Shown here one piece after another: positions 46,045 to 59,493 of a DNA stretch of 64,000 bases. The translations under genes and the position numbers were made by a program. Positions within the stretch are counted from its first letter, which is position 1, and every line of letters begins with the position of its first letter. This DNA is from Seriola aureovittata. Lineage: Eukaryota; Chordata; Actinopteri; Carangiformes; Carangidae. The notes below the pieces were generated by a model, which searched no databases, had not been told where the DNA came from, and was given only the letters and a program-made list of their open reading frames with translations. The stretch covers positions 19,739,501 to 19,803,500 of the forward strand of contig NC_079365.1 of the NCBI RefSeq assembly GCF_021018895.1, written 5' to 3'.

Positions 46045-46123
46045 TAGTCACACACTTTTGTCACACCTTGATTGTGTTGAATGTTGATTTGCGAGGATTT
46101 CATCGGTGCTTTGCCGCAGCTCT

Positions 46124-46125
46124 GG

Positions 46126-46173
<48 letters not shown>
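46124..46173 (+). repeat. (TG)n microsatellite
   Basis: TG tract with one T insertion near 46141. Confidence 0.95.
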
Positions 46174-46174
<1 letters not shown>

Positions 46175-47439
46175 ATGACAAAACAGAGGAAACACTTGAG
46201 CTTGTCTGTCGGCACTCCAACCAGAAATAGGCCTGATGAACACCTACTCACAAGATAAGAGCCTCTTTTCCATTGAGCCCCAGACTGAAAATCACTCTGA
46301 CTCAAAAATTACTCATTTTCTCCCCCTGAATCAACCAGTTGAGAGCTGACTTTTGCAAATTATGTCCCACTTTACATCTTTTATGTGAAGAAAATACTAG
46401 ACTAGGTAATTTATTGCAATAGGTGAAACATATTTCTACACTGCATAAAACATTAATCTTAACGAGACATTTTGGCTCAGATTAAGCCTTTAAGACTACG
46501 AGTGAGTGTTTGAGAATAAAGGCAAGATAGTGATGTAACTAGACTGTTGATGTTTGTTTAGACGTTTGTGCTGTTTGTTTTCAGAAAATAATGTACTCTA
46601 TTATAGGCACAATAATGAAAAAGTTTTTGCAGCATGCTCTGTCAAAAATATTGTTGAAATTTTTGTGCTGCAAAAGCTCTATAGCTTGACTTTTTTTACA
46701 TTTTATTTACAGGGACTCTGGCCCACACTTACAACAGTACTGTAATGAAGTTGTGATTGTTCAGGAAGTATTGAGAGCAGATAACAGGGAAGGAGGGATG
46801 CTGCTTGTCCACAGTTAGAGGAAGATAATGACAATAAAAGCACCGATTTAGGGAGTGCTGTGGTTGTCCTCTTTGCACAATTTATGCAGACAGCTTTACC
46901 CGCACTGTTACCTGTCCCACCCAAGCAAGTATATCTGGCTTGGTGAGGAACAGTCTGTCTAACAGTTACTCAAGACAGGTAAAGGAGTCCACAGCATCAA
47001 TTAGAGGCAAACAGGTAAAGGTAAAAGTAAAGTTTTTTTTGGGCTTTGGCTTTAATGGCAAGACCGCATTCGGTAGCAAGCAGGCAGTCAGAGCAAGAGC
47101 AACCAACAAAAAGCAAAAACAGCACGGCAGAAAGGAAGAAGTGCTGTTGTAACCTGCATGGACAGAAATCCAGTTCAGACAGCTGCTTAAGGCTGGACTG
47201 CAAACAGACAACCGGCTGCAGAACAATGGCAAAGGGGCTGGCATATATACTGAGGGAATAATTAGGTGACTGGGATCGGGTGTGCAGGTGGGTGTGGAGG
47301 TCAGGTAATGAATGAAAGGCAGGAAACACAACAACACAACAACTTCAGAGCAGGGCCGGAATAGGCCTTTTTTTTTTTTTTAAATGGAAGACATTTTGAC
47401 ATGTCACTGCAAGAAAAGCACAGGTGTAAATAATAACAT
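46174..47439. other. intergenic, no gene seen
   Basis: No exon recognised. 46880-47340 has the look of a retroelement leader ('ggctggcatatatactgagggaataattaggtgac'), but I cannot delimit or name an element. A T-run lies at 47369-47381. Confidence 0.4.
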
Positions 47440-47570
47440 TAACAAGGTTAAATTCCATTAAACTGCATCAGTTTCAGGGACCTGGTGTTATTCATGCTCT
47501 TTCACACTCTCACGGCTTACTGGGACACTTGAACAAGAAATGATGAACTTGGCTGTTATCATTTTAGTGT
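47440..47570. repeat. interspersed repeat, copy 2 (partner of 13571-13700)
   Basis: It contains 'attccattaaactgcatcagtttcagggacctggtgtt' and 'cacggcttactgggacacttgaac', aligned in the same order as the first copy. Confidence 0.6.
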
Positions 47571-50238
47571 TTCCTTTCCATTGTTCTTATCAATTTCTAT
47601 TACAGGAAGCATTTTCTGAGCTGTGCCTGTCATGAGACGAGGACGGTATTTCTCGTAAACTACAGTTGTCAGTATCTTCTTGAACTAAACTGTAAAACTT
47701 TGTCACATGAGCCTTTTTAAGAGCCTTTTCTATATATTCTTTTATTTTATTTTCTACGATATTTGACCATAAGCAGAACAAACAGTTCCTCTGCTCTATC
47801 TGTAACACCATATGCCCATCATTGCTTTAACAGGAAGCTGGGCGGTTAACATGTTGGATGTTAATGGTCACAGCATCTATTTTCAGGCTGAGTGCTGCAA
47901 CCTGAGATGGTTGGCAGCTGTGTGGATCTGGACTGGGCCGCTAGCCCCAGAGCACAGGGACAGGAAGGCAGATTGGACACTGGGGTTTAGGTATCAGTAA
48001 GTGTGTGTGTGTTGTGTGTGTCTCTCTGAGAGGGCAGGAAGCGGACGTGGACACCCGAGTCCTCTGATATGTAGGGAATCTGTCACCTCTGATCACATGG
48101 TGGAATCTGTCGCACCGGGCCAAGGACGGGCCAAGACTTTCCCACAGTCTGAAAATTAGTCAGAGAGAGACAGACACAGAGTCACTTCTGTCAGTTCTGC
48201 CAAAAACATGAGGTAGAGACTGAGCAACAATTCCTGTTACACCACAGCCTCTATCAAGACATAAAAACCAACTTGGTTATGAAAAAAAAAAATCAAATTA
48301 CCAAGTATTCAGCATACTCTCGGACCAAAACAAAATGTTACATTTATTTTGTGAAAAACTGACACAAGAGGAAAAACCAGCAACACATAAATAACAACAA
48401 AACATGAAACTGTACTAAGCCCCTTTTAAATCCCCCTTCTCTTTTTCATTTCTATTGGGCATTTCATTGTGAAAGCACTTATCTACATTATGTATATTCT
48501 TTTATACTTTTTTTTTTCTCATGATTTGGGGTTGAAAGTTCATTCTTGACCTTGAACCATCAGTTGGGAAAACAGCCTTAACACAAGCTGTTGTGTGAAG
48601 CTTTTGAAAATGTAGATTTATTTCAACATTTTGTTCATATTAGTTTAAAAAAGGAAAGCTTTGTTATTTTTTATTGTATAGATTCATAGTTTAGCATAGT
48701 GTATACATCTGTATAGTGCAGACAGTGCTGTGTAGTGTATTGATATGTTATGAATTATTATAGTTTGTATATAACAGGACCTTATACGACGGGAATATTT
48801 TATTTTAAATTGCACTGAAGCCAGTAAAATACTGGACTACAAGCATGACAACGGAGAATGCCCATGAGATGGGTGAGAAAAATTAATCCTTAAAACACTA
48901 ACAGATCAAAAAATGTACCAAATGACCAAATCTATTCTGTTACAAACATGTTATGACAAATGGATCATCCTCTCCTCTCCGCTCCTGCCCACAGCAGAAA
49001 ACCTTCCAATAATTACCTGTTCTCCGCTCAGAAAACACACCGTGTGTCACTGTCAAATGAGTGGTGGCTTGTTAGCTGACAGAGTGAGAGGGCAGATTTG
49101 ACTTGACCCTGTCACATGCTGATGCTAACAGAGGGAGACAGAGACAATGTCCAAACCCTCTAAGGGGAAAGACGACAGAAACTCAGATTCTTGTGTAGGA
49201 TTGAATCATTTTCAAAAAATACCAAGCCATTCACCATGTATTAAGAAATGGAAAAAGTGGAAAAAGTAATGGGTCTCCTTTGTTATGACGACATTTTTAC
49301 ATTTTCTTATTATTTGCTCAATTGATCTGCTATTTCTATAGTTAGCTAGTTAGAAAAGCAGCTAATTAATCAATTTGTTAATCTAATTTGTTACCATTCG
49401 AGTTATTAAAATCACAAAATAAGCAGAACCTCTGAACATTTTGTCAGCACAAATTATGTCAATGCCACAATACGTTTCTTTACCGCAAACTGGACTAAGT
49501 GATTGTTCAAGGATGAGGCTTTAGAGTAACTGAACATTTCGGACACTTAAACTCAGACACTCTGCAGCTGAACACAATGTACCCCCTTAAAATGTGTCAA
49601 TGTCTACCTGTGACCCCCCATCACAGGTTATGGTATTAGTCTGGAAGTTAGTTAAGGATGGAAGAATTGAAAGTTTCCACAATTTTGCAAGAAAAGGGTA
49701 AAAAATGTAGGGAAAAAAATAACTATTTATAACTATTATAAATAAATATTGATTTAATTGTATTTTGACAAACTTTGGGAGTCCTTGGGGTCTCTGCCCC
49801 TTTGGTCCGGAACCACCTGGATAGGATAATGTTTTAGTCAAGCTGAAAGTGCCAGCTGACATGACTTGAAACTGAACCAAGGTCAGCTGAGGTGAAAACA
49901 AATATTTGCGTCCATTCACCACATACACCACAACACCATTCCTTTGCACAGCACTATTTCAAAGTCTGTTTGTTTTTAGACAAATATCGTCATGTAAATT
50001 TTCCATGATGAGGAATCATATTTCTGTTTCCTGCATTTCAAGATACGGGGGTCATTAAACATTTTATTTTTCTACCAGGCTATATTTAGCAGGTGCAATT
50101 TATAGAGCTATTACCTGTAGTGCAGGAATCCCTCTTCTACTTAAAGGGATTCCACCCAGTGTGACGATAGAAACTAATCTGTGTGCATGTGCATGTATGT
50201 GAATGTGTATGTGTATGCGTATGTGTATGTGTGCGCAA

Positions 50239-50239
<1 letters not shown>
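47571..50239. other. intergenic, no gene seen
   Basis: AT-rich complex DNA. A short TG/TC patch lies at 48001-48030. No exon, no delimited element. Confidence 0.5.

Positions 50240-50281
<42 letters not shown>
50240..50281 (+). repeat. (CA)n microsatellite
   Basis: Pure CA tract preceded by a GTGTATGT/ATGCGT-rich patch (50180-50235). Confidence 0.95.
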
Positions 50282-50283
<2 letters not shown>

Positions 50284-50391
50284 TGCAGACATCTCAGCTG
50301 CTGTGCTGTAAAGCCGAGATTCATGTTCAGCAATAAGTAGCAGCCTGGGCAGCAACACAACCAGGGGATTTGTAGCTCATTAGTAGCCCCG

Positions 50392-50400
50392 ACACACACA

Positions 50401-50455
<55 letters not shown>
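50392..50455 (+). repeat. (CA)n microsatellite
   Basis: CA tract with one CC interruption near 50408, only 110 bp from the previous one. Confidence 0.95.
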
Positions 50456-50457
<2 letters not shown>

Positions 50458-50646
50458 GTCCTGTATCCTCTGCAGGAAATGACTTGTTGACATCCTGATT
50501 CTGAACGCTGCATCTTTAGCTCTCCCCACTGATAATGGACACTAATGAGGAGAGACAGACAGAAGCAAAGAGTCAGAGGGAGAGGACGAGTAAAGACAGG
50601 GACACCAGAAGCGGGAAAAAAAGGGAAAACAGAGCGTGAGGACTCC

Positions 50647-50649
<3 letters not shown>

Positions 50650-50679
<30 letters not shown>
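50650..50679 (+). repeat. A30 homopolymer
   Basis: Thirty consecutive A's. There is no recognisable retroposed body immediately upstream, so it may be a simple A tract or the tail of an unrecognised SINE. Confidence 0.9.
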
Positions 50680-50681
<2 letters not shown>

Positions 50682-50739
50682 AGCTGGATGAAAGAAAAAA
50701 AAAAGAGACATGGGATGAATTAGCTACGGAGACAATTAA

Positions 50740-53700
50740 GCGTGTTTGAATGAAACGAGAACACCCTGTGAGCACATAATGAGATTACAATGTGGAAAGA
50801 ACATTCATGATTATTTTGAATCCACCAGAGAGCTCTCATCCCTGCTGATTCCAAAACCCATGTACTCCTCAATAATAAAGTATTTGACATGCAGTCTGAG
50901 CACGTTTGCTTAGTCTAAACAACAAAAGCAGTTTGATAAGACAGGAATGGCATTTCAAGTGATACCGACTCATCACTCAACTCATTTTTACCTCTCATTG
51001 TTCATAAAAATGAAAAATGAAATGAAGCCTTCCCTCTACATCAATGGTCAGCTGACTTACTGCTGAAGTACTCTAGTGATTTCATTTTGCACTTCCATAC
51101 ATTTAAGGGTCTTGTGCAAAGCAGGACTACCAATCTGGACTCAAGACCTCCATGCGCTGGTGGGTCCATATCCCTTCAGGTCCCACAGAGACGTGATATA
51201 GTAGATCCAATAAGTTCAGTTTGAGTAGCAGATCCATGAGTTTTACAAAACTCAGAGACAGGATTTTACAACTTCGGGAAGTTACCACGGTGACAGCTTT
51301 TCCATCTTTTATTGCAACAATTGTGAAGTAAACAGTAGAAATACAGGCCAATGTGTTCACACCCCTGCGGCGTTAGTGGACTGGCCTCAATTAAGTGAAT
51401 GAGGGAGATTTTTCCAGCCTCAGGGGGGGATTGGAGGAGGAGAGGGGGGTTAATAGGGGCTCAGCAGCACATTTCTGTCCCAGGGCCCCCTAGCAGGTTA
51501 ATCTGGCCACAGGCCTGTGGAAGACAGATAAAAAAAAAAAGAAAAGAAAAGAATAGTCAAGATTGATGCAGCAGAAGCTGAAATATCCTGACTTTTATTT
51601 GTTAATATGACGTTAAAAAGCCCAAAAAACACTGGATCCTGCACATCGCACAATGTGACTCTGTGGTCATCTTTCAAACTCAACACCTCCAGATACATGG
51701 GCTTTGCCATTAAAAAAAAAAAGTACATGAAAAATTGATGAACTGCCCTTTTAAATTAATTTAATCTCTCCTTCATTCATACAAGCTCGTCACACTGAAA
51801 CTTGCCCGCCCTCCACACCATTGTACTGTAGGAGCCTCAGACCAACATGATCCACATGTTGCTGCTTGTAGAGCAGAGAATGTCCTTGGTTGTGGCTCTA
51901 CATATCATATTAAAGGTGTATATTATTATATACACTTTTTTTTTAGAAAGTGGAACTGAGAGAGCGATGGTTGCGCAACACTAAGTTTCTTTCTTTTCAT
52001 CAGCGGTGTTATTTTAAAACAGTGCTATGAATAAACAGCCTTCAGTGAGTCTTTCTGAAGGACAGAGCTCAGGGTCAGCCTTCCTGACGGTGTGTTCATT
52101 ACGCTCTAAAGCTAAAGGTATATATAGGCAGAACTGGGTTTTAATCACATTGACAGAAGGGATTTTACTCACCAGTAGAGGTTTTCTGTGATAGGAGAGA
52201 TATTATGCAAGGGAAATGCATTTATTCATCAAGCACGAAGCGCGACCTCCTGTATCTGAATCCATTTAAATCACAGAGGAACAGAAGACAGACACAGCTG
52301 AAACCGACAATCTGAATAATTAGTGGAAGTTGTACTAATGTGCATTTTTTACCTTCTTGTGTGTGAAGTCTACTCTATGGGGACTCCTGCAGCATTATGT
52401 AACACAACTCAATGTAGTCCAGGCCTACATACAAAGAGCAGAACATGGAGTATAAAATTTAGGCCACAAGAGGGATGTTTTCCCGGCCTCAGCACTGGAG
52501 GGAGAAGTGCTTATTGGAAGATTGAAGAGTATAGTTTCTTAAATCGTTATAAACTCAGGGAGCGGCTCTTGAGCACATGCTGTGAACCCTTTTCAACTCG
52601 GACAAATGGAGCTGCGCTTAACTCTAACTGTCAATGAGCAAATCATCTGGAGAGGCTTGGTTGTTAAGTGCTCCATATTTTGAGAAAAGCACTCATTCGC
52701 TTGCTTACCACTTCACAGATAAAACGGTGGATGCAAAAACTGCTACTGCTCTCGACGTAGTCATCATACTATCTGTCTGAGGCTAATGTGACGCCTGGGG
52801 TACTCACTCTTATTTTTCTGTCGTTCTGCTGTATTTTGTTGTTATTTATTTGTTATTATGTTTACTAGATCCATTACTGTGTTGTACTGAGACGTAGTGC
52901 TGTTCTTTCACTGGCCATGTATTGTTCTTTGTGACATCTTTTTACATAGTCGGAAAAGGTAAGTAATTTGACAGCATGCTTTTTGACTTACAATAATAAC
53001 AATACCTATATTATATACCTATAATACTTGGCCAAAATAAATGCATTGCATTCATCAGATTTTGTTACCGTAACAGTTTTATTCTGGTCATCCTCTATTT
53101 TGAATCTTTACTGGAAGTGAGTTTTAATGCTAGATGCTGTCGAGCTGCGCAGAAGGGGAAGAGCTTTTCATAGCTGTACGTAGATTATCCTATTGCTGAT
53201 ATTGAGATTTCAACCAATTAAGACAAATAAAATCTTAAAGCCTACAAACAAATACATGTTTTGTGGGTTTGTTTTCCCCCCATCTGAAAAGTCTTTCATT
53301 GTCGTCTATTTCCTGTGTTTACATATGCCAGCTCCCTGCCGGTGTCGACAAACAATCAGGATTTTGTACTGCCATCTTTCTCTCTCTTTTCTCTCTTGGC
53401 AGTGGTCACACAGTTACAGTATCGACACTCACACTCCACTCACATTCTCGAAATCCACTCTGATTCATGGAGATCAATCCTTCAAAGGCAAAGTGTTTGG
53501 ACATCTGTGAACGCTTCACATCTGTCAGGCTCAGCTCTGTCTTGGCTCAGACCTGTAAAGATGTAGTTAAAATCACACTTCCTGCTTCATATGGTCTTGG
53601 TTTCCCCTCTTGAAAAGGTGAATGTATTGGAGGGCTGATATTTTCATAATTTTTATTTTATTATTTTCTACTTTTAATAGCGAGTGAACCCCTTCATCTC

Positions 53701-54320
53701 GGATAGATATGTTTTTACAGATCCTTTGCGCTTTGTAAATCCTGTAAAAAGTTATTTTATGCTACACTATTGATCCCTGAAAGATAAATTCATCTTTTGC
53801 CTCGTCCACAGTGAGATCAAAGTACAACTTCTGATACAGAATTGCACCACTTCAGGGAGAGGAGATTCACTTTGTTGCTCAGGTAGGGTGCATTTTAACT
53901 GCGAAGGGGGACTGAATCACTGTGCCATTCTGCTTACCACTAAGATCAGGGCGCAGTCTGGTATGCACAGTCTCAGTCTCAGTTCAGTTGATTTGGGTTC
54001 AGTACGGTGCAGTTTAGGTCAGTGGGAGTTTGCAGAGGCTGATTATGCAAGCTGATAGATAATCTAATGGGGTCAGATAAGACTCTGGCTAGAGTCCAGG
54101 GCACGATGATAAGAACTCACCACTACTACCACAACATGTGACTATGCTAATAAGGAAGACCCAGTAATAGGAGACTTTCCACTTGCAGTAGCTTGCAAGT
54201 TGTGCAATATTTTAACGCATCACAAACACACACATACAGGATCCTCTACAACCTGTAATCCCTTATTCCGGTTTCTGTCTGTCCTGCTGAGCTCTGCAAC
54301 AAATCCACTTCCTTCCTGTC
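50740..54320. other. intergenic, no gene seen
   Basis: 50740-50850 looks like unique homeodomain-motif-rich DNA. 51420-51510 contains 'tcccagggccccctagcaggttaatctggcc', a repeat-like phrase. GTTACCACGGTGAC at about 51284-51297 is a one-mismatch RFX X-box. No exon seen. Confidence 0.45.
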
Positions 54321-54324
54321 CCCG

Positions 54325-54338
54325 GTTACCATGGTAAC
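54325..54338. promoter_or_regulatory. perfect palindromic RFX X-box
   Basis: GTTACCATGGTAAC is an exact match to the symmetric RFX-family binding site (two GTTACC half-sites around AT). It is preceded by ETS-like CACTTCCTTCCTG. A TATA-like TCATATAACC lies about 80 bp downstream (54419-54428). RFX factors control ciliary and some neuronal genes; the target here is unknown. Confidence 0.6.
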
Positions 54339-54418
54339 AGCAAAAGAGAACTCCGTTATCATCAGATGGATCGGGCCGCAAAAAAGTATTTTTATCTCCA
54401 CTTCCCCATCTCTCTGCC

Positions 54419-54428
54419 TCATATAACC
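54419..54428 (+). promoter_or_regulatory. TATA-like motif, candidate promoter of an unannotated transcript
   Basis: TCATATAACC lies downstream of the X-box, and GC-balanced sequence follows. No long ORF begins after the expected start near 54450; the first ATG is followed at once by TGA. If real, the transcript would be non-coding or spliced. Confidence 0.2.
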
Positions 54429-55166
54429 GAGGGACTGAGTGTCCTCACGGGTTTCACAGTACAGCTGGAGTCTGCAGCCATTTCAAAGAATGTGAGAGAA
54501 GTTAGAGCGAGATAACAACAGAAAGACATTCAGAAGCTCATTGCATGTAGGAAGTCTAAGTATTTATCAAAGCTTCTGATATGAACAAAGAAAAAGAGAA
54601 AAACGCGCACACACACACAGCAAAGGACGAATGTAGCAGCCGTAACACAACATGAGATAGGAAGGCGATACGTTTCAAGCTCAGTGTTCAAACAGCAATA
54701 AAGTGTTTCATCGATGCCAGTTTAGCTTCTTGTGTGTGTGTAATTAAGACATCACTTTTGGTAGCTATAAGCAAGAAAAGTATATTTCAACATCATGTCA
54801 AACACAACTCTGCTGGAAATATTAAACAAAGGTACCAAGTGAAAAGATTTGCCTTCAAAACTGCTAGACCCATTGAAAAGTCTGGGTTTTATAAGGAAAT
54901 GTGATCATCTACATCTGTGATGTGTTTTAAACTAGATTGAGAATAAACCAAGGAAAATTATCATGAAAACATCTTGTGATTTCATTGTTTGTAAAATCAT
55001 TCGTCTTAATCCTTAGGTCTGATGGTATTCTGTATTTTTCTCATTGTTAACAAATCCCATGATCAAATCAACTATGAACTGATCACCATAACAAGTACTG
55101 CCTCTGTGGCCAAAGCGTGATACAGCTTATTCCTCAGTGATGTCCAAAAATTGTTAAAACCACAGC

Positions 55167-55416
55167 CATGTCCCAACTCAGAGGCTGTATCCTTCGGTTG
55201 GACGCGGTCTACGAAAGCGTGGCCTCAGAAGACCACATAGACCGCAAAGGCCGAACCGAAATGAGATGGTCTGTTCTACGGAGAGTTTCCTATTTATCCT
55301 TGGCTGCTATTATATTTGAAAGAGCCTTCAAAATGGGACAGGCTTGTTGCGCCACTGTGACGCATTCTGTCTTCAAATGCGTCTTTCGAAGGATGCAGCC
55401 CCTGAGCTGAGGCACG
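55167..55416. mobile_element. hAT-like MITE, 250 bp
   Basis: The ends form an inverted repeat. The left end CATGTCCCAACTCAGAGGCTG pairs with the right end, which reads CGTGCCTCAGCTCAGGGGCTG on the minus strand; both continue with (T/C)ATCCTTCG. That gives about 29 bp with five mismatches. The 8-bp flanks ACCACAGC and CTCACATC match at five positions, as expected of an eroded 8-bp target duplication of the hAT class. The interior ('aaaatgggacaggcttgttgcg', 'gtgacgcattctgtcttcaaatgcg') fits a common fish MITE. The open frame inside is incidental. Confidence 0.75.
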
Positions 55417-57702
55417 CTCACATCGATTTGTCGCACTGTCACACTGGATACCATGAACATAGGCACTGAGGTGTATTTTGAATCAATCCCACAAACTCCG
55501 TCCTCTTTCTGTAAAAACCTACCAGCACACCAAATGTGTATTAATAGCCCCCCTACAAATGTCCTGTTTACTCCTGGTTGAAGGAGTTTTGCTAAAAACT
55601 ACAGTGCCCAGCTGTGTTCAGAAATGAATTTGGATTATTTGCGACGTGACATATTCCAGTTCTTTTCGAAATAACATGTATTGACCACTGGGGGCAGCCA
55701 AACAAACTACAGGTGTCATGTTGTTTCAGTAAAGGAGACTAACAATTAACAATTTCACTTCACCATTTTTCATCCGATACATGAATGCATCATTTCCTCT
55801 GAATCCTTTGAGCATTTCTGAAACCTGCGCAGAACAAAAAAAGAAATACTCCTCCTGTATCGAATTAGAATTATTATATATAAAGGCAATTACAGAATTC
55901 AAATACACGGAGTGGTCGTTGCTGAAAACATGCACTAAATTGAACAAAAAAGTGGTTTGATAAAATGTTAATGATGAAAACTGCAGCCAAGTATCGCCGA
56001 GACGGTCTTATACCAGAAAACATGCTTCAGAGACTATCAGGCAATTTAAAGGAGTCACCGTGCTAATGGTCTAATCCAACTCCGGGGAACACAACACAGC
56101 GTTTCATTCATCATTCATGAATGCCAGAGTAGAGAGCATGTCTAATCACTGATTATTTAATGGGCTCATATCACCTGTTGGCTGAAATATAACTGGATAT
56201 ATCTTTCATCTGCATGAGGGAATGGATGTTAGTTGATATGACTTGATACACATTTAAAGGTGATAGATGAGGGAGTCAACTGTCAAAATCTATTTGGATT
56301 ATGAGTGATTTAGATTTTATGTAACCTCTTCACACGCATATTGAATATACACGATGATCATCCTGTGTCTCTCTGTCCAAACACTCCCAGACATGGCTGC
56401 TGCAATCTGGACTGTGGTCACTGTCTGTAGTGAGGTAATCAGCTGCTGTCTGTTGTTACTCTTTAACTTGCAGGCGCATGTGCGGCATACTTTATCAACC
56501 TGCTGAGCACCTCACCCTCACCCTGTCTGCGGTCATGGTACACCCGGCCAGAGGGGAGGAAGTGGAGGTGAGGGAGGGGGAGGGGATGAAATGGATATTA
56601 AGATAAAGTGAGTGAAGCAGAGGGAGAGAGAAAGTGTGGTAGTGAAAAGGACAGGACAGAGAAAATAGGAGAATTAGGAGATAATGGGGGGGAGAGGACC
56701 AGAGGAGTTAAAGGAGGTGAAAGTTCAGTGAAATGGAAAAGAGGAAAAAGAGAAAAACATAGAAAGAATCTATAAGGAAGGGATGGTCATTATCACTTCA
56801 CCTGTATGAATCACTCACTTTACTTGCTGGAGCTCGGAAAGACGCCGTCCTAAGACCTCAGTAGAGTATAAGTTACTGCTACTACTACTGACCAGAAAAC
56901 AGTCCAGTACAGAAGCAAGTGGACTTCCACATGACAATATTTGCGAACAAACATTTAGGCTGATGGTGATTGTAACTGAAACATGTGGTTGTAATCATCA
57001 AATAATGCCAAAGAAAGAAATAGCTGGAGCTTGTAAAAAGTGTATTTGTCACCATGAAACTGATCATAAATATATTCCACAATAAGCAAATGAAACAAAC
57101 ACAACAGTGGCCTCTTAGGTAATGTTAAAGAGGGCAAAGGGATAAGAACAGACTGAATATGTCTGCTCTCAAAGGGCAGGATCAAAGTCAAACATTCACA
57201 CAGGCACATCTGGGTGCACATGTACACATTCGTGCATCAGGCGCCTCTGCAGCAAGATTTGCTTTGACGCTTCAGGTAGTGAAAATGAGCAGGATTCTAA
57301 ACCAGACCCTGCACCTGTGCTTTACAGTCGCAGACGAACCCACTGCAGTACTGACTGCGCCGGGAGCTTCTCCCTGAACGTTTGCAGGCTTCACTTTGGG
57401 TGTCTGACTTCAAAATTCACTGAGCCTCATAAGTATTGAAGCCACATCCTCAGAACTTCCAAGAAGTCCTCTAACCAACTGAATAATTTGGTCAGAGGCG
57501 ATTGAACCTCAAACACGCTGAGCCATTTGGTCAGACACTTCTGTGCTGTATTTCTTAGAGCTTTTGAGTCTTTGGGTGTGGGACTTCAAAACCCAGTGAT
57601 CCTAATGAGGATAGAAACCCAAAAACTTCCTCCTCAAAACTTGGTCCACTGTTAGTGAGGATGCAACGACTGGGAGGTCCATTGTTGGATAGGTACGCAC
57701 GT

Positions 57703-57703
<1 letters not shown>
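55417..57703. other. intergenic, no gene seen
   Basis: 56040-56200 looks like unique, possibly constrained DNA. 56560-56770 is purine-rich. 57370-57600 contains two loosely similar halves ('ggtcagaggcgattgaacctcaaacacgctgagccatttggtcagacacttctg'). No exon found. Confidence 0.45.

Positions 57704-57754
<51 letters not shown>
57704..57754 (+). repeat. (CA)n microsatellite
   Basis: Pure CA tract of about 25 units. Confidence 0.95.
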
Positions 57755-57757
<3 letters not shown>

Positions 57758-59490
57758 GTACAATAGCGTCTGAGATCATAGTCTAAAAGAATCTGGATTT
57801 TGCTGCCAATCTACAAGTGTGTAACCATATTTGGACTCAGTTAAGCGGCTCCACACATCTAAGACATGGATTTATTCCCAAAGCGACACTCTGTATATGC
57901 ATTCTGTGGGTTTATAAAGTCATTTTCTACGTTTTGCCTTTTTATGGCACAAATCATTGCGTTTAAGGTGACGTCAGTGATTTACGCCGAGTTAAAACTT
58001 TGTTCAGGTGTGTGTTTGTAATGAGCTCACAGGAAGTTCAGCAGCCGACACAGATGAACTGACAAGGGCTGTATTCTCCAGCTGCTCTTTGTCATACTAG
58101 TGATACCACTGACCCGCCAGGGTACATAGGTTTTCAGCTTCACAGTAGCTGATTTTACAGCTACATGTTTAAAGGTGTGCAGATGACTCTAATGTTTGTT
58201 TGGGATGGAAATGTACAGACTGTACTCTTGAGAATGGCTCTATAAAGTCAGTCATGTACTCAAGACTCAAACTGAAGTTTTAAAGACTTCCTTTAGCTTT
58301 AATGTTGCTAATATATGATGCAAAGCCCATGTTCATCTTACTAAATTAGATCTATTACCCACTTACCGATAAAGCCAGAATACACACCTGGCAGCACTTT
58401 GTTATCACCTGCTGTGAGGTAATGAGACTGTTCTCTTAAGAAATAAGAGGATCAGTCATTTCAGCGGATGCCAACAAACATTCAACTGACAAATAGGAAT
58501 CACGACGCTTGTCTGTCGGGAGCAAAAGGAGATAGTTGGGTGACTTTGTTACAGAAGCACAAAATCTGTCTAAAGTAGGTCAGGGTGGATGATTTGTCCA
58601 CAAAATGTGCTATTAGTTTGAGAGTATTTCTGAGAGTTTTAATAGTATATGTATTTTTATTACGTTCAGTAACCACAATGAGGTTTATTTTGGCTTGTTT
58701 CACTTTTATGCCCCCCCCCCACCCCTCTGTTTTGCATTCACTTTTCTCTCTCCCTCATTGTTTTCTTTCTCTTGCTAATTCTCTGCTCGACAGTGAGGCT
58801 TTTATTTGTGACAGATATTGCACCTAAACCAAAACATTCATGCTTTTTGAAACCACAAATGGACTGAATCTTGTAATACATGCAGGAGACCGCTCCCTCT
58901 CCACAGTTTACACCGACAGGGTGTGAAGAGGGCAATTTTGTTCGGCACGTGTGCCACAGATTCTGCCAAATGTATAATCGAAACTACAACATTCAGTACT
59001 ATATATTACTGCAACAGAAAACACATGGAGCATATTTGCTGATGAATCATCACTGAGGATGGGGTGTTTGCGTCAGAGGCAAAGACTTGATGTGTGTTCT
59101 AACAGGGAAAAATGGGACATTTAATATAATAATTTAAATATAATGATAAACAGACAATAACAAACACAGCAATACTCAGAATGCAAGCTGATGATGAAGA
59201 TGTGATGATGAGCGTGATCACAACATGGCAGGAATATTTAAGGGAATTAGTAATAAGTGCTACAGCTGAAACATTTGTCTCTCTCTGCTTCCCTGGCTCC
59301 TCTGCTTCCTTGTCATTTTTTAAGTTTCCATTTTCCAGGTATGCAGGTCTCAACATGATGAAACAGGAACATCTCTCCCTCATTTCACTCCCTCGCTCCT
59401 GTCATCCTCCCTCCCTCCACTTCCGCTCCCTCCCAGATTCCCTCTTATTATGCTCTTGAAGTGGTGCGTTGCTGGAGAGAGTGCTGCGCT
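57755..59490. other. intergenic, no gene seen
   Basis: Complex sequence with a C-run at 58711-58720. No delimited element or exon. Confidence 0.5.
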
Positions 59491-59493
59491 GGT

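Noticed and set aside
46880..47340. Possible LTR or retroelement leader paired with 60220-60490
   Set aside because: Shared composition and phrasing are loose. I could not find matching termini, a primer-binding site or a coding part.
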